The notes under the pieces are model-generated. The model made no database searches. It saw nothing but the letters and a program-made list of their open reading frames with translations, and was not told where the DNA came from. Positions 17,564 through 26,345 of a stretch of DNA of 38,430 bases are shown in pieces. The stretch is from Marinifilaceae bacterium (GTDB lineage Bacteria; Bacteroidota; Bacteroidia; Bacteroidales; Marinifilaceae): assembly GCA_025210485.1 (NCBI GenBank), contig JAOARN010000025.1, forward strand, positions 1 through 38,430. The letters run 5' to 3'. Every line of letters begins with the position of its first letter. The first letter of the stretch is position 1. The position numbers and the translations under genes are program-made.

Positions 17564-18895
17564 ATGAATAAATTACTTATCATACTAATAGCAACTGTAG
17601 GCTTGTTCGTTTCTTCTTGTTCTAAGTTTTCTGGAAACGGAGAGTTAGTTGGTGTAGGTCAAGGAGGAAAATGGTTTGAACCAAAACCATATGGAATGGT
17701 TTTAATCCCAAGAGGTAGTTTTACCATGGGACCAAACGATCAAGACGTTGCATGGGCTTTAAACTCTACTACTAGAAGAGTTTCTGTAGAATCCTTTTGG
17801 ATGGATGAAACCGAGGTTACAAATAGTGAATATCGCCAATTCGTATATTGGGTGAGAGACTCTATTGCTCGTCAAATTTTAAGTTTGTCACACGACGAAT
17901 TTAAACTTACTGATAGAGATGGAACTCCTCTTCAACCTGAAAGATTAGATTGGGACGCCAGACTTGAATGGGATGATGAGGAATATTCTCAGGAATTGGA
18001 ACAAATGTTTATACCTGAAAATGAGCGTTTCTTAGGTGCGAAACTTATAGATGTTAGAAAACTTAACTATAAGTACCAATGGTATGATTTATTACAAGCT
18101 GCTAAGAAAAGCAATAGATATAATTATAAAACTGGCGAATACGAAGGTTTTGTTGACGATTACAAAGGTGGTCGTAAAAAAGTTGAAAACAGATCTTCAT
18201 TCATTATGGAAGAGGATACAAATGTATACCCTGATACTCTTTGTTGGATTCAGGACTTTACATATTCATATAACGAGCCATGGGCTAAAAGATATTTTTG
18301 GCATCCTGGTTACAATGACTATCCAGTTGTTGGTGTTAGCTGGAAGCAGGCAAGAGCATTCTGTTTTTGGAGAACTAGATACCATAATTCTGCATTGAAA
18401 TCTCAAGGCGAATCAGGAGTTCAAGATTACAGACTTCCTACTGAAGCAGAATGGGAATATGCTGCGCGTGGTGGCCTGGCTATCAATACATATCCATGGG
18501 GTGGACCTTATTCAAGAAACGATCAGGGTTGTTTCTTAGCAAACTTCAAACCTCTTCGTGGTAATTATGTTGATGATGGTGGTCTAGTGACTCTTCAAGT
18601 TGGAACATATGAACCAAACGAATTTGGACTTTATGATATGGCTGGTAATGTTGCTGAATGGACTTCAGGAGCATACGATGAGTCAGCTAATTCATTTACA
18701 CATGATATGAACCCTAATTATGAATATAATGCACTGCCAAATGATCCTCCTGCAAGAAAACGTAAGGTGATCAGAGGTGGGTCATGGAAAGATATCGGAT
18801 ATTATATGCAATGTGCTACTAGAACATATGAATATCAAGATACTGCTAAATCTTATATCGGATTCAGATGTGTAAGAACTCGATTAGGAAAATAA
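17564..18895 (+). CDS. gldK: Type IX secretion lipoprotein GldK/PorK
   Basis: A 443-residue outer-membrane lipoprotein (lipobox VSSC, lipid Cys19) that forms, with GldN, the large periplasmic ring of the T9SS. From about residue 40 it has a formylglycine-generating-enzyme-like (SUMF1) fold: MVLIPRGSFTMG, ESFWMDETEVTNSEYRQFVYW, PVVGVSWKQARAFCFWR, RLPTEAEWEYAARGG, NEFGLYDMAGNVAEWTS, and the ending YIGFRCVRT. GldK uses this fold structurally and is not known to be catalytic. It follows porP by 40 nt and precedes gldL by 57 nt. Confidence 0.96.
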   Translation: MNKLLIILIATVGLFVSSCSKFSGNGELVGVGQGGKWFEPKPYGMVLIPRGSFTMGPNDQDVAWALNSTTRRVSVESFWMDETEVTNSEYRQFVYWVRDSIARQILSLSHDEFKLTDRDGTPLQPERLDWDARLEWDDEEYSQELEQMFIPENERFLGAKLIDVRKLNYKYQWYDLLQAAKKSNRYNYKTGEYEGFVDDYKGGRKKVENRSSFIMEEDTNVYPDTLCWIQDFTYSYNEPWAKRYFWHPGYNDYPVVGVSWKQARAFCFWRTRYHNSALKSQGESGVQDYRLPTEAEWEYAARGGLAINTYPWGGPYSRNDQGCFLANFKPLRGNYVDDGGLVTLQVGTYEPNEFGLYDMAGNVAEWTSGAYDESANSFTHDMNPNYEYNALPNDPPARKRKVIRGGSWKDIGYYMQCATRTYEYQDTAKSYIGFRCVRTRLGK

Positions 18896-18952
18896 AAACG
18901 AATAAAACTACGATTAATTTTACTATAACTATCTATTTCAAACATTGTAATT

Positions 18953-19966
18953 ATGAGTATAACAGAACTTGTTCAGTCTCCTAAGTATAAAAAATTTATG
19001 GGATATGTATACGGTTGGGGTGCAGCCGTTGTGCTTTTGGGTGCGCTGTTTAAGATTCAGCATTACCCTCATTCAGGAACTCTTCTATTGGTTGGTATGC
19101 TTACTGAGGTGGCAATTTTCTTCTTTTCTGCTTTCGAACCACCACATGAGGATCCAGATTGGAGTATCGTATACCCAGAGTTGATAGGTCTTGAACCAAA
19201 AGCTAAGCCAACTACTGGTGGCGGAGGCGGTTCTAATCTTGATATAGAAGGAATTGAAAAACTACAAGAACTACTAGAAAAAATTAGTATTGAACCTAAT
19301 AAGTTATCACACTTAAGTGATGGTCTTGAGAAACTTGCTACTGCTGCAAATAGTCTTTCTAACCTAAATGATGCTGCTGAGGCAACAAATGGTTATATTA
19401 GTTCAATGAATACTGCTGCTGGATCTGTTCAGCAATTAAATGATTCTTCAAAAGCTTTAAGCGAATCTTATACTGATGTTTCAGCTGCTTTATCTAAATC
19501 AGGTCAAGTTATTGTTGAAGGTGCAAAAGCTTCTGTTGATGAATTAAATGCTAAGGTTAGTGGAGTTGTTGCTGAGGTTTCAAACTCGGGAAGTGATTTA
19601 AGCAAAAAACTTAAAGATTCTACTGATGTATTAGCAAATTCTTATCAAAATTTGAATAATTCAGTTAAAAATAATGCTGAAGAGGTGAACGCTCAATCAG
19701 AAGCTTTCCAAAAGTCTATGTCAAAAGTGAATTCTTCTCTTTCTTCAGTTAGTGCTATGTATGAATTACAACTTAAAAATAGTAATGAATACATGAATAA
19801 TTCAAAAAATGCATATGAGGGTATGGATAATGTATTGAACGCAATAAATTCAACTCTTGAAAATGCTAAAGTTTATAAGGCTGAAACCGATAAATTGAAT
19901 CAGAACTTAGCTTCTCTAAATACAATTTATGGTAATATGTTAAGCGCGATGAATTCGAAAGCTTAA
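18953..19966 (+). CDS. gldL: Type IX secretion inner-membrane motor protein GldL/PorL
   Basis: A 337-residue protein with two N-terminal membrane helices (about 20-35 and 43-62) and the family segment KYKKFMGYVYGWGAAVVLLGALFKIQHYPHSG (quoted here only as KYKKFMGYVYGW and LFKIQHYPHSG being its ends). A glutamate in helix 2 (LTEVAIFFF) fits the residue implicated in proton-driven rotation of the GldLM motor. After a short Gly-rich linker (TTGGGGGS, about 83-90) comes a long, Ser/Asn/Ala-rich cytoplasmic coiled-coil region of roughly 240 residues. This tail makes it longer than flavobacterial GldL (about 215 residues) and closer to PorL of P. gingivalis. Confidence 0.95.
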   Translation: MSITELVQSPKYKKFMGYVYGWGAAVVLLGALFKIQHYPHSGTLLLVGMLTEVAIFFFSAFEPPHEDPDWSIVYPELIGLEPKAKPTTGGGGGSNLDIEGIEKLQELLEKISIEPNKLSHLSDGLEKLATAANSLSNLNDAAEATNGYISSMNTAAGSVQQLNDSSKALSESYTDVSAALSKSGQVIVEGAKASVDELNAKVSGVVAEVSNSGSDLSKKLKDSTDVLANSYQNLNNSVKNNAEEVNAQSEAFQKSMSKVNSSLSSVSAMYELQLKNSNEYMNNSKNAYEGMDNVLNAINSTLENAKVYKAETDKLNQNLASLNTIYGNMLSAMNSKA

Positions 19967-19999
19967 TGAATTATTAATTTAAAGCTAAGTTAGAAAGAT

Positions 20000-21547
20000 A
20001 TGGGAGGGTCAAATTGTCCAGAAACGCCGCGTCAGAAAATGGTCGGAATGATGTATTTATTCCTAACAGCAATGTTAGCAATTAATGTATCAGACCAAGT
20101 TTTAGACGCATTTGAAATAATTGATGATGGTTTGAAAAAAACCATTGAAACTTTTACAGAAAAAAATAAAGAAAGACACAACGATTTTGCTGTTGCAAGT
20201 CAAGAAAACGCTAAAAAAGTTGCCAAATATTATGATGCGGCAAAACAAATTAGTGCTAAGTCTGATAGTTTATGTCAGTACATTCATTACTTGAAGGGAA
20301 AAATCGTACGTGTAGCTGAAGGTCCAGAATTTGATATGGAAACTCAGCATATAACCAAAAAGAACAATATTGATGCTGCGGCTCAAGTTCTTGATTTGCA
20401 AAAATATGGTTATAAATTAAAAGACAGTATTATTGGTTACCGCGAGTTGATAGGATCTATTGTTAATGATTCAACTTTTATGCATGCTGTTGAAAGTTTG
20501 CTTGATACTTCGGAGCCTAAAAAGAAAAGTGCAGATGCACCGCATCTCAATTGGGTTACTGTTAGATTTGGTCATACTCCTCTTGTAGGTGCTCTGGCTT
20601 TATTATCTAAAATTCAGATTGATGTCAAAACCGCTGAGTCCGACGTATTAAATTACTTATATGCTCAGATTGATGCTGGTTCTTTCAAATTTAATAAATT
20701 AGTCCCAAAAGTTATTGCTAATGAAAGTTATGTATTAAAAGGTGATACATATCAAGCAAATATATTTATGGCTGCTATGGATACTCTGCAAAATCCTGAA
20801 ATTGTTGTCAACGGAATTGGTAAAGTTACTCAATTTAAAGACAATATGGGTGTTATGAGAATTCCTGCAAACAGAGTTGGTCCTGCTAAATATTCAGGTT
20901 ATATTAACTATAAAATGCCTTCGGGAGTGTACCAGAAGTTCCCATTCGATTTCAACTATACGGTTGGTGAACCAAGTGTTACTATCTCCGCTACAAAAAT
21001 GAATGTATTTTATGTTGGTGTAGACAATCCTGTAAGTATTTCAGCTCCTGGATTTACAGCCGATCAGGTTATGCCTAGCATTGACAATGGTAAATTGATT
21101 AAATCGGGATCTAATTATATTGCTAAAGTTACTAAGCCTGGTAAATCAGTTATCACTGTTAAAGTGAAAATGTCTGATGGAAGTAGCCGTATTTTAAATA
21201 AAATGGACTTCAGGGTTAAAATGCTACCTGATCCAATTGCTGTTGTAGCTGGTAAAAAAGGTGGTAATATTTCTAAGGCAGTACTGAAATCACAAGCAGG
21301 TGTTTTTGCTAAAATGGAAAACTTTGTTTTTGATTTGAAATACACAGTGAGAAGCTTCACTATCTCTTCTGTTTCAGGTGGATATACTCGTGACGAAAAG
21401 TCTAAATCATGGAGATTTACGCCAGCTCAGAAAAAATTACTTAGTGGTGCTAAAACTGGTCAGAAAGTTTATATTGAAGATATTATTGCTCGCGGACCAG
21501 ATGGTAAGGATAGAGCTTTACCAACTATATCGTTTAAGATAAAGTAA
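20000..21547 (+). CDS. gldM: Type IX secretion motor protein GldM/PorM
   Basis: A 515-residue inner-membrane protein with one N-terminal helix (about 14-33, KMVGMMYLFLTAMLAINVSD) inserted into the GldL pentamer, and a long periplasmic part made of a helical D1 domain (about 35-225) and Ig-like domains D2-D4. The N-terminal signature NCPETPRQKMVGMMYLFLTA is intact. GldM transmits rotation or force from the inner-membrane motor to the GldKN ring. Length is typical of the family. It lies 33 nt after gldL and 82 nt before gldN. Confidence 0.97.
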   Translation: MGGSNCPETPRQKMVGMMYLFLTAMLAINVSDQVLDAFEIIDDGLKKTIETFTEKNKERHNDFAVASQENAKKVAKYYDAAKQISAKSDSLCQYIHYLKGKIVRVAEGPEFDMETQHITKKNNIDAAAQVLDLQKYGYKLKDSIIGYRELIGSIVNDSTFMHAVESLLDTSEPKKKSADAPHLNWVTVRFGHTPLVGALALLSKIQIDVKTAESDVLNYLYAQIDAGSFKFNKLVPKVIANESYVLKGDTYQANIFMAAMDTLQNPEIVVNGIGKVTQFKDNMGVMRIPANRVGPAKYSGYINYKMPSGVYQKFPFDFNYTVGEPSVTISATKMNVFYVGVDNPVSISAPGFTADQVMPSIDNGKLIKSGSNYIAKVTKPGKSVITVKVKMSDGSSRILNKMDFRVKMLPDPIAVVAGKKGGNISKAVLKSQAGVFAKMENFVFDLKYTVRSFTISSVSGGYTRDEKSKSWRFTPAQKKLLSGAKTGQKVYIEDIIARGPDGKDRALPTISFKIK

Positions 21548-21629
21548 TTTAGTTTTAAACTCAATTTTTAAATACTTAGGGCAGCTTATATATGCTGAAT
21601 AATCTGCCTTAAGTAAAATTTTTAAGCGT

Positions 21630-22460
21630 ATGAAAAAATTAGTTTTATTTTCTTTGGGTATCATGCTTAGTATGAGTGTTTTCTCTCAAATAAATCCGAA
21701 TAGTATTTATTCAAAGGATCATATTAAGAATAGAAAACCAATACCTTTTTCTTATGTAAGAGAGTGCGATGTGATGTGGTCTAAATTGGTATGGAGAGTT
21801 GTTGATTTACGTGAAAAGTTAAATCAACCACTATATTATCCTTCTACACCGCAAGATGACAGATATAGCCTTATTTCTCTTTTGTTATACGGAATTGAAC
21901 ATGAAGGTTTAACTGCATACGATACAGCCAACGATGAATTCAATCTACCTATTTCGCTTTCACAAATTAAATCAAATTTTGGTGCAGATAGTACACTTGT
22001 ACCAATATATGATGATAATGGTGATAAAATTGGAGATAAGAAAGTAGCAGGAGAGATGAATCCAAGTGAGGTAAAACAATTTGTTGTGAAAGAACAATGG
22101 TTTTTCGACAAGCAAACTTCTACAATGCAGGTTCGTATTATTGGCTTATGCCCAATTCGCGAATATGTAAAAGAAGGTACAGACGAACTCCGTAAAAAGC
22201 AATTGTTTTGGGTATATTTCCCTGAAGCAAGAAATATATTCGCTACACATGAGGTGTTCAATCCAATGAATGATGCCGCTCGTATTTCATATGATGATGT
22301 TTTTATGAAACGAATGTTTAATAGTTATGTCACCAAGGTATCTAATGTTCATGATAATAGAGCAATTAATTCCTATGCTGTTGGAATAAACTCTATGTTG
22401 GAGTCAAATAAAGTACAAGACGATATTTTAAGATTCGAACATGATTTATGGGAGTATTAA
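21630..22460 (+). CDS. gldN: Type IX secretion ring protein GldN/PorN
   Basis: A 276-residue periplasmic protein with a signal peptide (MKKLVLFSLGIMLSMSVFSQ). It binds GldK at the inner face of the outer membrane to build the ring, and contacts GldM. Family features visible: the early DVMWSKLVWRVVDLREKLN segment, QFVVKEQWFFDKQTSTMQVRIIGLCPI, LFWVYFPEAR, and the late SYDDVFMKRMF. It is the last gene of the operon; a strong terminator follows 46 nt after the stop. Confidence 0.96.
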   Translation: MKKLVLFSLGIMLSMSVFSQINPNSIYSKDHIKNRKPIPFSYVRECDVMWSKLVWRVVDLREKLNQPLYYPSTPQDDRYSLISLLLYGIEHEGLTAYDTANDEFNLPISLSQIKSNFGADSTLVPIYDDNGDKIGDKKVAGEMNPSEVKQFVVKEQWFFDKQTSTMQVRIIGLCPIREYVKEGTDELRKKQLFWVYFPEARNIFATHEVFNPMNDAARISYDDVFMKRMFNSYVTKVSNVHDNRAINSYAVGINSMLESNKVQDDILRFEHDLWEY

Positions 22461-22505
22461 GCTCAAAAAAATCAACGCTTAAATAACAAAAAATATTATA
22501 ATATA

Positions 22506-22535
22506 GAAAAAGGGAGCAATTTGCTCCCTTTTTTA
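22506..22535 (+). terminator. Intrinsic terminator of the T9SS operon
   Basis: Stem GGGAGCA/TGCTCCC with a 3-nt loop, extended by flanking A5/T5 pairs and followed by T residues (22507-22534). Confidence 0.93.
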
Positions 22536-23094
22536 GCAAATGAATAAAAGTAATTTGATATATCAAATACATCTTCCCTTATGTATTATAATAGATAAAT
22601 CAAAGTATACTAATAACTTACATTATATTCACCTAAAACCTAAAATATAGTTAGAATATCTATTCTTTTTACTTAATTGTATGCTCTAAATTGTATATTG
22701 TAAAAAGTGTTTCAATCTTTTTTATTTCGTAAATAAATAGAGACAGTATTATTTATTTACTAAGATAAGATTCTAACTAAAAATAATCTGTTGCTTATTA
22801 TACTTATACCCCGCCAAAACATTGAGATACCCTATCCGAAAATGTAATTTTTTTCTCTTTTTTTATTTTTTTACAAAGCTGTTTAAAATAGCACTCTTGT
22901 TAATCTCAGATATAAAGTTAGTTATCATCATAATTTTAAGTTTTATGTTCAATCATTTTTTTATAACTTAAGTTTATTTTTCGTCAAGTTCACCAAATTA
23001 TACCAATCAGTCTTAATATCAAATAGGCTATTTTGTGCTATGTATATGCGAATATTCTGTAATAAAAAATATTAATCTCTAAAAAATAATAAAA
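22536..23094. other. Non-coding AT-rich intergenic region
   Basis: Between the T9SS terminator and the VOC gene. No supported gene, RNA or repeat; no clear TAnnTTTG element noticed next to the VOC start. Confidence 0.55.
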
Positions 23095-23535
23095 ATGATT
23101 ACAGTAAATCCTTACCTAATGTTTAACGGGAATTGTGAAGAGGCATTTAGCTTTTATAAAAAAGTTTTAAAGAAAGAATGTTCCCATCTCAGTCGATTCA
23201 AAGAGCAGCCTGAAAATCCAGAATGTAAAATCTTAGATGAAGACAAAGAAAAGATAATGCACATATCCTTAGATTTGGATGAAAACAGCTCTATAATGGG
23301 ATGTGATATTCCATCAAATTCTCACGGACCTTCAGTTGTTGGTAATAATTTCTCCCTTTCGCTTAATATAAGCAGCAAAGAGGAAGCTGATCGCATTTTT
23401 AAGGAACTAGCTCAAGGGGGTGAAATTTGTATGCCGATGGCAGAAACATTTTGGGGATCTTATTTTGGAATGGTGATGGATAAATATAATATTAATTGGA
23501 TGATTAGTTTTTATAAAAATCTGGACAATCACTAA
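23095..23535 (+). CDS. VOC-superfamily protein, PhnB/YcgJ-like
   Basis: A 146-residue cytoplasmic protein of the vicinal oxygen chelate superfamily, close to the PhnB-like group (sometimes labelled 3-demethylubiquinone methyltransferase-like). It shows the pattern of two beta-alpha-beta-beta-beta modules: PYLMFNGNCEEAFSFYKKVL at the start, KIMHISLDLDENSSIMGCD, SLNISSKEEADRIFKELAQGGEICMPMAETFWGSYFGMVMDKYNINWMI at the end (quoted in family terms; W-G-S-x-F-G-x-x-x-D-x-x-x-x-x-W is the hallmark). These proteins often lack a known reaction, and I do not assign one. It is monocistronic and followed 64 nt later by the repeat array. Confidence 0.85.
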   Translation: MITVNPYLMFNGNCEEAFSFYKKVLKKECSHLSRFKEQPENPECKILDEDKEKIMHISLDLDENSSIMGCDIPSNSHGPSVVGNNFSLSLNISSKEEADRIFKELAQGGEICMPMAETFWGSYFGMVMDKYNINWMISFYKNLDNH

Positions 23536-23598
23536 ATATTAGTTTGATTAGTATAACTACACACTGGTTTAATTTAAGAAATTATTTATTAATGCATA

Positions 23599-24763
23599 TT
23601 TCAGGCTTTCAGCCTTTTCTTCTTTTTTCTTATTTAGCCCAATGCCTTGCATTGGGCTTTGCTATATATGCCTTTCAGGCAAGATGAATTAATTTCTAAC
23701 AAAAAATATGTGTTGGATTCTATTTCTTTTTTGATTTCAGTCAAGGTATTTGTTATCCTTATTCCTTTTTTTAATGCAAATTTGCCTGAAAGGCTCTTAT
23801 TACATAACCTGATGTTGTGAAGTTCCGCTTTAAAAAATAAGCCTGTATGGCTGATATTTAATCCATTACAAAATCAAATAAAAAATGCATCGAGCTCTGT
23901 TATATATGCCTTTCTGGTAAGTTGATGAATTATTATTTTCAGATTGAAAAATCATATTCCCACAAAATGACATCGTCCTTACTTCTTCTGGAAGTAATTT
24001 GATATTTCAGGCTTTCAGCCTTTTCTTCTTTATTCTTATTTAGCCCAATGCCTTGCATTGGGCTTTGCTATATATGCCTTTCAGGCAAGATGAATTAATT
24101 TCTAATAAAAAATATGTGTTGGATTCTATTTCTTTTTTCATTTCAGTCAAGGTATTTGTTATTCTTGTTCCTTTTTTTAATGCAAATTTACCTGAAAGGC
24201 TATTATTACATAACATTAGGCATAGCCTGATGTTGAGAAGTTTAGCTTTAAGAATAAGCCTGTAGGGCTGATATTTAATCCATTACAAAATCAAATAAAA
24301 AATGCATCGAGCTCTGTTATATATGCCTTTCTGATAAGTTGATGAATTATTATTTTCAGATTGAAAAATCATATTCCCACAAAATGACATCGTCCTTACT
24401 TCTTCTGGAAGTAATTTGATATTTCAGGCTTTCAGCCTTTTCTTCTTTATTCTTAATTAGCCCAATGCCTTGCATTGGGCTTTGCTATATATGCCTTTCA
24501 GGCAAGATGAATTAATTTCTAACAAAAAATATGTGTTGGATTCTTTTTCTTTTTTTTCTTTCAGGCTAGGTATTTGTTATCCTTGTTCCTTTTTTTAATG
24601 CAAATTTGCCTGAAAGGCTCTTATTACATAACCTGATGTTGTGAAGTTTCGCTTTAAAAATAAGCCTGTATGGCTGATATTTAATCTATTATGAGATTTA
24701 ATAAAACAATAGATTGGGCTGTGATATATATGTCTTTCAGGCAAGATGAATTAATTTCTAATC
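23599..24763 (+). repeat. Three tandem ~410-bp hairpin-rich repeat units
   Basis: Near-identical units start at 23599, 24005 and 24422 (periods 406 and 417 bp); the third diverges after about 24665. Each unit contains, in order: AGGCT-TTC-AGCCT followed by a T-rich tract; the 10-bp stem AGCCCAATGC-CTT-GCATTGGGCT (first copy 23636-23658); TGCCT-TTC-AGGCA (23669-23681); GCCT-GAA-AGGC; and a CATTAGGC/GCCTGATG hairpin, complete only in unit 2 (24214-24232). Related copies lie in reverse orientation at 1-262 and 10194-10677. The short open frame at 24053-24265 only reflects the repeat. The family resembles REP/RAYT-type non-autonomous elements, but no transposase is in the window. Confidence 0.93.
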
Positions 24764-24806
24764 AAAAACTAAATCTTTTATAGCGAAAAAAGGATTTAGT
24801 TTTTTT
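24764..24806 (+). terminator. Terminator-like hairpin after the repeat array
   Basis: AAAAACTAAATC (24764-24775) pairs with GATTTAGTTTTT (24793-24804), further closed by TTTT/AAAA inside, followed by T. It would end any transcript running through the array. Confidence 0.7.
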
Positions 24807-25287
24807 ATATTCTGATTATTCTAATATTTATTGTAACATTATTTTAAAATATCAGTAAATATAAATGTTAGGATTTATATTCCATTCAGCAATAAGATGT
24901 ATTAAATATATATAATGTTTACAAATAGAGGATTAAGAATATTTAATTATATTTTAATCCAACAATTTCTATAGCTTTTATTATTAATTACTAAATTTGC
25001 GGCATGTTTATATCTGATTATATTAAACTTAATTAATATAATACTGTGGAAAAAAGTTGTGTAAATACATATTCTAAAGCCTTTATAGTAGATATAAATA
25101 GTATCGAACATTATATATTTTTAGAGAAGGATAGTGGCTCACAATTGTTATAGTTTCCTATCTTTTATTATAAATGTGTATGCAAAATATGAATATTACG
25201 AATATTAATATATAAAATAAGTATCCTATAATATTTGAATAAAAAAATAAGATAGGTGTTTTACTATAAAATAGAAAAATAAGACAG
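24807..25287. other. Intergenic region upstream of prs
   Basis: AT-rich, no supported gene or RNA. It contains TAAATTTG at 24992-24999, an exact TAnnTTTG match, which would give prs an unusually long leader of about 280 nt; I see no PRPP or purine riboswitch in that stretch. Confidence 0.5.
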
Positions 25288-26220
25288 ATGAAATCCAAGA
25301 TTAAAATTTTTGCCGGTTCAAACAGCGAATATTTAGCATCCAAAATTGCCGAAGCTGCAGGACTAGAAGTTGGTGATTCAAGCATTGTAAGATTTAGCGA
25401 TGGCGAATTTGAAACTTGTTATGAGGAAACAGTTCGAGGAGCTCATGTTTTCATTGTACAGTCAACATTCCCACCAAGTGACAACTTAATGGAATTATTG
25501 CTAATGATTGATGCTGCTAAAAGAGCATCTGCTTATAAAGTATGTGCAGTAATCCCTTACTTCGGATTCGCTCGTCAAGACCGCAAAGATCGTCCACGTG
25601 TAGCAATTGGTGCAAAATTGGTAGCAAATCTTCTTACTGCTGCTGGTGTGGATCGTGTGATGACAATGGATTTACATGCAGATCAAATTCAAGGTTTCTT
25701 CGATATTCCTGTAGATCACCTTTACGGATCAACAGTTCTTTTACCTCATTTGCAAAATATGAATATTCCTGATTTGGTAATCGCATCACCGGATATGGGA
25801 GGAAGTAAAAGAGCAAATACTTATGCAAAATATCTTGATGCAGGTCTAGCAATTTGTCATAAATCTAGAAAAAAAGCAAATGTGGTAGGCGAAATGACTG
25901 CTATTGGTGATGTTGATGGCAAAAATGTTGTTATCGTTGATGATATGATCGACACTGCTGGTACTATGGCAATGGCTGCTAATATGTTAAAAGATAAAGG
26001 GGCTAAGAGTGTAAGAGCATTAGCAACTCACCCAATCTTATCAGGTCCAGCTTACGAAAGAATCGAAGAATCAGCATTAGAGGAAGTAATTTTCACTAAT
26101 TCATTACCTCTACACAAAGAGTCAGATAAAATCAAAACACTTAGTATAGCTGACCTTTTCGCAAAAACAATTTTAAATGTTTACAATTGCGAATCAATTA
26201 GTTCAAACTTTGTAATTTAA
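25288..26220 (+). CDS. prs: Ribose-phosphate pyrophosphokinase (PRPP synthetase)
   Basis: A 310-residue class I enzyme that transfers pyrophosphate from ATP to ribose 5-phosphate, giving PRPP for purine, pyrimidine, histidine, tryptophan and NAD synthesis. Motifs: FSDGE (37-41), the ATP-binding loop PYFGFARQDRKDRPR (90-104), the metal/catalytic segment MTMDLHADQIQGFF (126-138), and the PRPP-binding signature VVIVDDMIDTAGTM (214-227). Length is normal. The rplY gene follows 125 nt downstream; the pair prs-rplY is common in bacteria. The end of prs contains no terminator, and rplY has its own promoter-like element. Confidence 0.97.
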   Translation: MKSKIKIFAGSNSEYLASKIAEAAGLEVGDSSIVRFSDGEFETCYEETVRGAHVFIVQSTFPPSDNLMELLLMIDAAKRASAYKVCAVIPYFGFARQDRKDRPRVAIGAKLVANLLTAAGVDRVMTMDLHADQIQGFFDIPVDHLYGSTVLLPHLQNMNIPDLVIASPDMGGSKRANTYAKYLDAGLAICHKSRKKANVVGEMTAIGDVDGKNVVIVDDMIDTAGTMAMAANMLKDKGAKSVRALATHPILSGPAYERIEESALEEVIFTNSLPLHKESDKIKTLSIADLFAKTILNVYNCESISSNFVI

Positions 26221-26224
26221 TTTG

Positions 26225-26232
26225 TATCTTTG
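26225..26232 (+). promoter_or_regulatory. -7 element upstream of rplY
   Basis: TATCTTTG, an exact TAnnTTTG match, five bases after the prs stop codon, with about 113 nt to the rplY start. It suggests rplY can be transcribed separately from prs. A TTTG at 26209 is closer than the usual -33 spacing. Confidence 0.5.
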
Positions 26233-26345
26233 CAAACGCAAAAAAATAAGGTAATAATTTATATAACAGTGTGATGGGATTTTGACTGATTTGTATTACC
26301 CAAAGTAGAAGTACAAAATCAAGTAGCACAACAAGAAATAGAAGA

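Noticed and set aside
24053..24265. Open frame of 70 codons inside the repeat array
   Set aside because: It coincides with repeat unit 2 and is explained by the repeat; frames are not kept in the other units.
23599..24763. CRISPR array
   Set aside because: Units are about 410 bp, nearly identical along their whole length, with no short repeat/unique spacer alternation and no cas genes.
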